Assembly (NCBI GenBank): GCA_023150875.1
Contig: JAKLKC010000013.1
Span: forward strand, 58,305 to 122,304
DNA: 64,000 nucleotides
Source: Myxococcota bacterium
Lineage (GTDB): Bacteria; Myxococcota_A; UBA796; UBA9615; JAKLKC01
Reading direction: 5' to 3'
Each line of letters begins with the position of its first letter. The stretch's first letter is position 1. Made by a program: the position numbers and the translations under genes. The notes below the pieces were generated by a model. That model had not been told where the DNA came from. It did no database searches and was given only the letters and a program-made list of their open reading frames with translations. Below are positions 1-7,500 of this stretch, one piece after another.

Positions 1-1780
1 GACCGGCGAGTCGGCCGAAGGGGTTGCGCTTGACCCTACGGCGGCGTTCGCCCGCCTCGTCGGTGGTGAGGGCTGCGAGGGCAACGTCCCCGGCCCGGGT
101 CAGGGTGGCGGCCTGGAGCAGACCCCCACCCGAAGGACCGGTGGCAGCGTCGGCGGCGCGGGCAATGGCGCCCTGGAGGAGGACCACGTCGTGCTCGCCC
201 AGGGCCTCGCCGGCCTCGGCGCGGTCGAGCGCGTCCTGCACCTCGGAGGTCAAGACGAGGAAGGGATAGCCGCCCCCGGCGGCGATCACGGCGTCGTCGG
301 CGGACTGGAGCACGTCGCGGAGCTGGCGGACGGCGCTCGCGGGACCGCCGGGGCAGGCCACGTCCGGCTCGACCGGCGTCGCCGTCGCGGCGAGCTGCAC
401 CCCCGGCGGCAGCACGGCGGAGCGGGTCGGGCCGTCGCCGCCTTGAGGCGCCCGGGTGCCCGGAGGGGCGAGGCTCGCCACCGGGGACTCCACCCCCGGG
501 TCCTTCGCCCGCTCGGCATAGAAGTCGGCGATCCCGCCCGCGGCCTCGGCCATGGCCTTCTGGAAGGCGGCGTCCCCGAACGCCTCGGCGGCGAGGTCGG
601 CCAGCTCGGCGGCGCCCCGGCGCTCGGCTTCGTCGTCGGAGTCGGGGTCGTAGACCTCGTCCTCCTGGGAGCGGCCGACGCTCTCGTTCTCGCGCTCCAC
701 CTCCTCGACCAGGTCGCGGAAGGCCCAGCGGGCGTGGTCCTGGAGGGCGTCGCGGGCGGCGTTGAAGGGGTAGCCGGCCGTACCAGGGCGAACGGTGGTC
801 AGGAGGTCCACCACCACGTCGGCCTTCAGGTTGCCCCGCTGGCTCGGCACCTTGTGCTGGAAGAGGCCGCCGAGCCGGAGGTAGTAGGCCCCCTGCCGGT
901 CCCCGGGCGGGCGGCGGAACGCCTTCACCGTCGCGGTGGTGCCCTGGCCCCACGAGCCGTCCACGGCGACCTTCGCGCCCCCGCGCCGGCTGAACATGGG
1001 GCGGACCTCTTCGCCGTCGAGCACCAGCGTGAGGCCGGGGAGGTCGTTGGCGGCGAGCAGCTCGCGCAGGCGGTCGGGCAGGACGACGTAGGCCCGGCGG
1101 GCGTCGTCCCAGGTGGAATCGAAGTCCTCGGGCACGTCGAACACGGTGATGCGGGTGCCCTGGAGGTACGGGGCGTCGAAGACCTGGACCTCGGCGTCGG
1201 CGCCCGTGCTCAGCGCGAGGTTGTCTCGGGTGTGCATCTCCCATCGGAACGTGCGCGAGGTCCCGAGGATCACCGCCTTCGCGACTCCGAACCCGCCGGC
1301 CGCCTCCTCACTGTCGCCCGCGTCCCGCTTGCCCGAGTCCCCGAGGGAGAGGAACTTCGTCAGGATCGTGGTCGCGTCCATGCCGATGCCGTTGTCCTCG
1401 AACGAGAGGGCGCGGCGGCCCGGGTCCCAGGTCACGGCGAACCGGCCCTCGCCCGCCCGGGTCTTGCGGGCGCGGATCGCGGCGCGGATGGCATCGATCC
1501 CGTTCTGAAGCCCCTCGCGCGTCGCCAGCACGGGCAGGTCCCCGGACTGGTAGACGCTGGTGGTCATGAAGGACCAGATGCGGGCGACGTTGACGCCGGG
1601 ACGGCCGGTGGCCTTGGCCTCCATCGCCTCGACCACCTCGGCACGGCCCCCGAGGGCGGCGCGCAGGGCGGCGTGGTCGATGCGGAGGCGGGCGGCGGCC
1701 TTCGGCGCACCCTGCCGGGCGAGAAGGGTCGCTTGGCATGCGCAGCCCACAAGATGAGCCCTCGTCCGGCCCGGCCGCAT
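1..1780 (-). CDS. GHKL-family ATPase (Hsp90/MutL/histidine-kinase fold), C-terminus beyond window
   Basis: At least 593 residues are visible, and the frame is open through position 1, so the C-terminus is missing. The N-terminal part carries a GHKL nucleotide-binding fold. An N-box-like EGLQNGIDA lies near residue 88, the G1 box EDNGIGM near residue 129, and a GFGVAKA segment after it forms the G2-like lid. The ATG at 1780 overlaps the stop of the zinc-ribbon gene as TGATG, which suggests translational coupling. The family includes Hsp90, MutL, TopoVIB and MORC proteins. The lack of a HisKA region argues against an ordinary histidine kinase, and the rest of the protein gives no recognisable domain. 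A role in DNA handling or virion assembly is only a guess from context. Confidence 0.7.
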   Translation of the reverse strand, partial: MRPGRTRAHLVGCACQATLLARQGAPKAAARLRIDHAALRAALGGRAEVVEAMEAKATGRPGVNVARIWSFMTTSVYQSGDLPVLATREGLQNGIDAIRAAIRARKTRAGEGRFAVTWDPGRRALSFEDNGIGMDATTILTKFLSLGDSGKRDAGDSEEAAGGFGVAKAVILGTSRTFRWEMHTRDNLALSTGADAEVQVFDAPYLQGTRITVFDVPEDFDSTWDDARRAYVVLPDRLRELLAANDLPGLTLVLDGEEVRPMFSRRGGAKVAVDGSWGQGTTATVKAFRRPPGDRQGAYYLRLGGLFQHKVPSQRGNLKADVVVDLLTTVRPGTAGYPFNAARDALQDHARWAFRDLVEEVERENESVGRSQEDEVYDPDSDDEAERRGAAELADLAAEAFGDAAFQKAMAEAAGGIADFYAERAKDPGVESPVASLAPPGTRAPQGGDGPTRSAVLPPGVQLAATATPVEPDVACPGGPASAVRQLRDVLQSADDAVIAAGGGYPFLVLTSEVQDALDRAEAGEALGEHDVVLLQGAIARAADAATGPSGGGLLQAATLTRAGDVALAALTTDEAGERRRRVKRNPFGRLAG

Positions 1781-1980
1781 CACCTGTGCCTGCGCCGGTC
1801 CGCCTCCCGACGCAGGGCCTCGGCGCCTTCCGCCTCCATGGCTGCCCGGGCGGAGGCGAGCGCGTCGGGAGACAGCTCCCACAGAGGGGTGCCACAGCCG
1901 GGACAGAACGCGAGCGCCCTGCGGCGGGCGCCGCACCGAGGGCACTTCATCGCGCCGGGGGGAGGGATGAGCTCGGGCAT
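1780..1980 (-). CDS. Small zinc-ribbon protein
   Basis: This 66-residue protein has a CPRCG knuckle followed about a dozen residues later by CPGCG, the paired CxxC pattern of a rubredoxin-like zinc ribbon. The remainder is an Ala- and Arg-rich helix. The ATG at 1980 has GAGG about nine bases upstream. An internal ATG at 1950, just before the first knuckle, is an alternative. It lies between the spike-like gene and the GHKL ATPase and its stop overlaps the ATPase start, so the two are probably made together. Its function is unknown. Zinc ribbons of this size often mediate protein or nucleic-acid contacts. Confidence 0.6.
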   Translation of the reverse strand: MPELIPPPGAMKCPRCGARRRALAFCPGCGTPLWELSPDALASARAAMEAEGAEALRREADRRRHR

Positions 1981-2013
1981 GGCGTCCTCGACGTTCGCCT
2001 GGGCAGACGGGGT

Positions 2014-3534
2014 CTACCCGAGGTGCTGGTGCTGCGGGTCGGTGACCGCGTGGGAATGGGCGATCCCGGTGAAGGTGTGGGTGTGGGCCGCCTGGGTCAG
2101 GGTCCGGTCGGCGGCGTAGACGGCGACAAAGCGGCGGGCGCCGTTGGGGGCGGTGGTGGGGGTCACCGCCGAGTTGGTGCCGTCCCAGGTGCTCGCTTCG
2201 GTCGCGCCGTTCACGGACAGCTCGCCGACGCCCCGGGTGCTGAAGTCCTTGACCCGGGGGATCGCCGCGGAGCCCACACCCAGCTTGCTGCCGGCGCCGA
2301 TGCTGGCGGTGGCGGCGTCGGCGCCCGCCGCGGCCTTGGTCGCGGAGGTGACGGTCTTGAAGACCTTGGTCCCGACCACGGTGTTGCCGGGGTTGGCGAC
2401 GAAGGTCTCGTTGACCGCCTGGTCGAACTGGTCGGTACCGACCACGTTGACGTTGCCGCCGTCCCAGGTGGCGCCGAAGGCGACCTGGAGGTTGCGGGGC
2501 GTGCCGGGGTTGGTGAACGGCCCGGGGAAGTTCGGGGACGCCTGGTTGCCGGCGTAGGCGGCATGGACATCGGTGGTGCTGGGGGCCGAAGGGGTCCCGA
2601 GGTCCTGGGCCATCGTCAGCACCGCGGCGGCGATGGCGGGGGTCTGGTTGTCGAGGGTGCCGGCGGCGGCGGTGTTGCCCAGGGAGATCCCGGTGCCGGC
2701 GGCCCGGGTAGCGGGCGGGGCGTCGGGCTGGGCGTCCATCAGGGCGTAGACGGTCGCGGTGGCGGTCACCTGGGGGTTGCCGGCGCCGAGGCGGTGGGCG
2801 ATGCCGACGACCAGCCGTAGGCGGGGGAGGATGGGGCCGACCACGGCCTCGTCGAGGTAGCCGGTGAGCAGGCCGAGGTTGTCGGTGGTGTCGGTGAACA
2901 GGTTGCCGGCCCCGGCGTTGGCCCAGGGTCCGGCGCCGCCGATGGCGTGGTCGATGCGGCAGTCGAGGTTGGCGTTCAGGGCCCGGGCGGTGACGTCGAG
3001 GGCGGCCCTCACCTGGGCGCCGTCGAAGTCCATGGGGACGGGGAAGACATACTCCTTGCGCGAGCCGTCGGCGTTGGACGCCAGGACGGCACCCGCCACG
3101 AGTTGCTGGAGGGAGGGGGCCTGGCCGGGCTGGCTGTAGGTCTCCCAGGCCAGCATCGGCAGGGCGGTGAAGGTCACCTGGGGGTTGCCGCCGCCGAGTC
3201 GGCTCGACACCGTGAGCAGCACCCTGAGGAAGGGCAGGAGGATGCCGGCGCTGCGGACGCTGGCGGCGCCCGAGAGCAGGGCGACGGCGTCGGTGGTGTC
3301 GTTGATCTGCGCCGCCGCGCCCACGTTGGCCCAGGGGCCGGACGCGGAAGGGCCGTGCTGGAGCTGGGCCTGGATGTCGCAGTTGGGGTCCCGGGCGGTC
3401 AGCGGGAGCACGATGCGGACCCGGGGCGGGGACAGCCAGGACAGGGGGCCGACGGCGGTCTGGGCGGCAGCGCCATTCCCAGCGCTGCGGTAGACCTGGG
3501 GGACGGTCTCGGGGATGAGCTTGGAGTAGGGCAT
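2014..3534 (-). CDS. Virion spike/fibre-like protein with tandem domains and His-rich tip
   Basis: This 506-residue protein has no enzyme motif. Two similar blocks of roughly 100 residues lie in its first half. Each contains an N-C-D motif, GPWAN, DTTD, a hydrophobic LP-x-LR segment and then GNPQVT, which indicates an internal duplication. The second half has GATWDGGNVNVVG and VGTKVFKTVTS stretches of the type seen in phage structural proteins. It ends in a His-rich tip (AHTHTF, HSH, HQH) reminiscent of HxH metal-binding collars in short tail fibres. It sits among lysis and membrane genes on the same strand. A receptor-binding or vertex protein is the best inference. No homologous family is named with confidence. 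Confidence 0.5.
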   Translation of the reverse strand: MPYSKLIPETVPQVYRSAGNGAAAQTAVGPLSWLSPPRVRIVLPLTARDPNCDIQAQLQHGPSASGPWANVGAAAQINDTTDAVALLSGAASVRSAGILLPFLRVLLTVSSRLGGGNPQVTFTALPMLAWETYSQPGQAPSLQQLVAGAVLASNADGSRKEYVFPVPMDFDGAQVRAALDVTARALNANLDCRIDHAIGGAGPWANAGAGNLFTDTTDNLGLLTGYLDEAVVGPILPRLRLVVGIAHRLGAGNPQVTATATVYALMDAQPDAPPATRAAGTGISLGNTAAAGTLDNQTPAIAAAVLTMAQDLGTPSAPSTTDVHAAYAGNQASPNFPGPFTNPGTPRNLQVAFGATWDGGNVNVVGTDQFDQAVNETFVANPGNTVVGTKVFKTVTSATKAAAGADAATASIGAGSKLGVGSAAIPRVKDFSTRGVGELSVNGATEASTWDGTNSAVTPTTAPNGARRFVAVYAADRTLTQAAHTHTFTGIAHSHAVTDPQHQHLG

Positions 3535-3552
3535 GGCGGTCTCCGCGCCCGG

Positions 3553-4533
3553 TCAGGCCAGGCGGACGGGGGCGTCCCCGAGCTGGGGGTCCTTCAGGAT
3601 GGCGGTGCGCCGGGACAGGATGTCCCGGTACAGGTCGAGGGAGCCGGCGTGCAGGTGCCACTCGGGGCCCACCGCCACCCACCGCAGGCGGCCCGACGAG
3701 GGGGAGTCCGGGGCGGTGGTGCGCCGGGCGCGGTCGGCGGCGCCCTGGGCATAGGCGGCGAGGAGGTCGCGGTAGGGGACGGTGACGGCTTGGCCGGCGG
3801 CGGTGTAAGCGGCCTTCATCCGGGCGGCGACCTGGTCGGCGGCTCCGGCGCCCTGCTGGACGGCGGTGTCGAAGAAGAGGGCGAGGGCCCGCTCGGTGGG
3901 GACGTTCAGCCTCCGGGCGACTGCCTCGGCGGCCTGGAGGTGCTCGCCCTCCCGGGCGAGGCGGTCCTGGGCCTCCTGGAAGGGCGGGTGCTTGCCGGCG
4001 GCGCGGAAGCGGGACAGCCAGGGCTCCTCCCACAGGCGGCGGCCATCGACGGAGGCGGTGGCGCCCCCGCCCGCGGCCTGGAGGAGCTTCGGCCAGGAGG
4101 GGCCGAAGACCCGCTGAAAGGCGGGGGCGTCGAGGCCGTACATGGCGCCGAGCAGGCGGTAGAGGCCCGCCCGGTTCCACTGGAGGATGCCGAAGGAGAG
4201 GCCGGCGCCGTCGCGGTTGGGGTTGACGGCGTCGTACCCGCCCTCGTGGCGCATCACGCGGGCGATGACTCGCGGGACCCAGGTCATGCGGCTCACCAGG
4301 TCCGTCGCGGCGTGGGCGGCGTCGGTCACTACGTCGGCGACCTGGCCGGGGACCGCCACGGCGGCGTCGAGGAGGGAGGGGGTGGGAACGGGAGGGATGA
4401 CCGCGCCGTCCGGGGTAGGAGAGCCCCCGGGCTGGGACGTGGGGGCCTCCCGGCGTCCCGCGGCGGCGGCGAGGGCGAGCACACCCACAGCCCCGGCGCC
4501 GCCGAGGAGGAGCAGTCCCTTGGCGGCGGCCAT
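3553..4533 (-). CDS. Membrane-anchored muramidase/lysozyme-like peptidoglycan hydrolase
   Basis: This 326-residue protein begins with a single hydrophobic segment (about residues 6-26), then a Pro-rich linker, then a lysozyme-like domain. HEGGYDAVNPNRDGAG with Glu97 followed by LSFGILQW resembles the catalytic Glu region of chitosanase- and lysozyme-type hydrolases. A longer in-frame reading exists upstream, but it would lie inside the helicase gene and has the composition of a shadow frame. The ATG at 4533 overlaps the helicase stop (TGATG). An N-terminal anchor on a wall hydrolase fits a virion-associated enzyme that opens the host wall at entry, or a signal-arrest endolysin. Which of the two cannot be told from sequence. 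Confidence 0.65.
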   Translation of the reverse strand: MAAAKGLLLLGGAGAVGVLALAAAAGRREAPTSQPGGSPTPDGAVIPPVPTPSLLDAAVAVPGQVADVVTDAAHAATDLVSRMTWVPRVIARVMRHEGGYDAVNPNRDGAGLSFGILQWNRAGLYRLLGAMYGLDAPAFQRVFGPSWPKLLQAAGGGATASVDGRRLWEEPWLSRFRAAGKHPPFQEAQDRLAREGEHLQAAEAVARRLNVPTERALALFFDTAVQQGAGAADQVAARMKAAYTAAGQAVTVPYRDLLAAYAQGAADRARRTTAPDSPSSGRLRWVAVGPEWHLHAGSLDLYRDILSRRTAILKDPQLGDAPVRLA

Positions 4534-7500
4534 CAGGCGGCCCTCGGAGCGGCGGGGGCGGAAGCCTCGCCGGCCTCGGCGGCCTTGCGGGCAGCGGCGA
4601 GCAGGTCGCGGGGGATCTTCCGTCCCCACCAGTAGTCGCCTGCCGCCTCCAGCTCGCCGAACTTGAGGCCGGACGCGGGGGCGAGGTCCAGGAAGGCCCG
4701 CCACCCGGCGGCGGTGGGCGGCAGCACGTCCCCACTGGCGAGGCCCGGACCGCGGGCCACGGTCAGCTTGCCGGCCACCACCACCGGGACCTTCTGGTCG
4801 TCCACGTAGTAGGGGCTGGCCTCGGCCATCGACCGCACGATCCGGCCCGCCATCCGCGGCCACCACTTCTCCACCCAGGCGTCGGAGGCGAGGGACCACC
4901 CGAGGGTCGGCCAGTTGCCCCACCGGCGCAGGTCGCGGTCGACGCGGGCGGCGAGGGCCTGCTCGGTACGGCCGTCGTCGTCCTCGGGCCAGGTCGGGGA
5001 CAGGTGCTCGGGCTGGATCCCCATCCCCGCCACCTGCTCCACCTTCTGCGACGACCAGGTGCCCGAGCCCGCCTCCCGGGCGGCGATCTCCGTGCCCCGC
5101 ACCTTGCCGAACTCTGCGTAGTTGACCCGGTCGGGGTTGAAGGGGGAGGGCATTCCCACCCGCAGGCCCTCATATACCGGGGCCTGCCCGTCTTGGGGGA
5201 CCAGCACGTCGGTGTCGCGGACGGCGTACATCCACTCCGCCCAGGGCCAGGCGGCGGGGTCCACCCGGGCGAGGTCCTTCAGGCGCTCTTCCCCCTCCAG
5301 GCGCAGGCGGGCGGCCTCGGTGGGGTCGGCGGCGGTCTCCGCCTTGCGGAACCGGGCGTTGGCCGACTTGAGGAGGCGGGCGGCGTCGGCGGCGACCTTC
5401 TTGCGGGCGTCCGCCTCGCGCCGAGCGCGGACCTCGGCGAGGCGGCGGGCGGTCTTCTCCGGGTCCCGGGAGATGAGGAGCAGGATCTCCTCGGGCCCCA
5501 GCTCCATCTGGGCGCCGGGGTTGTTGGTGTCCCGGGCCTGGGAGGACAGCAGTTCGGTCATCCACCCGAGCTTCCCCTGGATGAGGTTGAACCTCAGCCC
5601 GTCCTGGGAGCGCCGGGCGAAGTAGTAGTCGATCTCGATGGTCTGGAGGGTGTTGCCCTGGCGGACCCCGCGGCCGTTGCGCTGCTGCAAGGTCGCCGGC
5701 TCCCAGGGCAGGTCCAGGTGGTGGATGGCGCAGGTGCGGGTCTGGAGGTCGATCCCCTCGTAGGCGATGGCGTTGGCGATGACCACGTCGTACAGGGGGG
5801 CCAGGCCCTCCTCGGGCACCCCGTTGAACTCCCGGGCGATGCGCTGGCGGTCCGCCGAGGCCTTCGCAGTGATGCCGTTCAAGACGGCGATGCGCTCCTC
5901 GGCGATCCCCGCCTCCACCAGCACTGCCTTGACCCAGCGGTGGGCGGCGAGGTTGTCGACGAACACGATGTGCCCGCAGGTCCGGTTGGCGGCGACCTTG
6001 CGGGCCAGGGCGTCGAACTTCGGGGAGTGCGGGTTGGCGTCCGCCGTCGCCGCCGAGCCCCAGTCGTACCCCTCGTCGAGGTTCGCGTGGATGGCGACCA
6101 GGGCCATGCGGGCGAGCAGGCCCAGGATCACCGACTTGTCCTGGAGGGAGGTCGAGGAGAGGGCCTGCTCGATCTTCGCCACGTACAGGTCGTACTTGGC
6201 GTCCTGGGCGGCATCCATGTCGACTTCGACGACCTGGACGCGGGGCTCGGGGAGCTTGAGGCCGACCTCCTCGGCGGTCTTGAACTCCCCGTAGCGGAAG
6301 ATGGTGTCCCGCAACTCGTGGAGGTTCTGGAACCCGGTGACCGCGCTCCGTTCCTCGACCTCCATCTTGGTGTTCACCACCGGCTTCAGCTCGATGCGCA
6401 GGTAGCGGTCGATGAACTGCTCGGGGTCGCGGATCCCCATCCGGGACCACGCCTCGTGGTCCACGTACTGGATGAGGTTGTAGAACTCCAGGGGGCTGTT
6501 CTTGGCCGGGGTGGCGGAGAGGAGGACGATCCCCGCCCCTCCCGTCTTGCGGCGCACCGCGGCGCACCGGAAGTCGAGCTGCCAGGCGCGGTTGGAACCC
6601 TCCCCGGCGTTGCCCATGAAGCGGGGGACGCCGCCCTCGCGGGCCTCGGGGAGGTAGAGGTTCTTGAAATTCTGCGCCTCGTCGACCACCAGCAGGTCGA
6701 TGCCGATGTCGTCCCAGGCGATGCCGGGGTCGTACTCCCAGCCCTCGCGGATCTCCATCGCCTCGGCGACCCACGCCGACACGCCCTCCTTGAGGATGGC
6801 GCGCTGGCGCTCGGTCAGGGTCTTCATCTGCATGGCGTTGCGCTGGCGGAGCTTCACCTCCCGCTGGATGGCCTCGGTCTGCTCGGCGTAGGCCCGCACG
6901 GCGGCCTCGTTCATCCGCGTCCGCTCCAGGGCGGAGTAGGTGAGGAGGACGACGTCGAACTCCCCGCCCTGGAAGCGGGTCCACTTCTCGGCCCGCTCCT
7001 GGGGGGTGTCGGTGTCCGAGGTGACCAGGCCCTTGCGCTCGCCGCGGGCGATGACCTTCCGCTTGGAGCCGATGACGGCGATGCGGTAGTCGGGGAGGAC
7101 GCGGCGGAAGTCGGCCTCCCACTTCCACACGATGGAGTTGGGGACCAGCAGGACCGGGCGGCGGCACCAGCCCTCCTGGCGGGCGCGGGCGACGACGGCG
7201 ATCCCGGTGTAGGTCTTGCCGACCCCCACGTCGAAGGCGACGAGGCCCCCGCGGTTGGCGAGCACGCGGCGGGCGCCTGAGACCTGGTGGGGGTGGAGGC
7301 GCGGCCCGTCCTTGGCCCAGCGGGCGATGGAGAGCGGCTCCGCGGCATAGGCGGGGGCCTTGAAGCCGAGGAAGGAGCGGTTGTAGGCGGTCTCGACGCG
7401 GGTCCGCCGCCCCTCGTCGGCGCCGATCCACGCCCGGAACGACTGCTCCCACTCGGTCGCCTTCTGGAGGCGGACCTCGTCGATGTTCTCGTCCTTCTTC

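Noticed and set aside
36..1244. Long Arg/Pro-rich open frames on both strands (for example 36-1244 minus, 191-2119 plus)
   Set aside because: They are shadow frames of the GHKL ATPase gene. Their composition is Arg/Gly/Pro-rich without conserved motifs, as expected in very GC-rich DNA.
4533..4923. Longer start for the muramidase-like gene (to 4923)
   Set aside because: The added 130 residues lie inside the helicase coding sequence and are Arg/Gly-rich. The ATG at 4533 overlaps the helicase stop and opens directly into a membrane helix.
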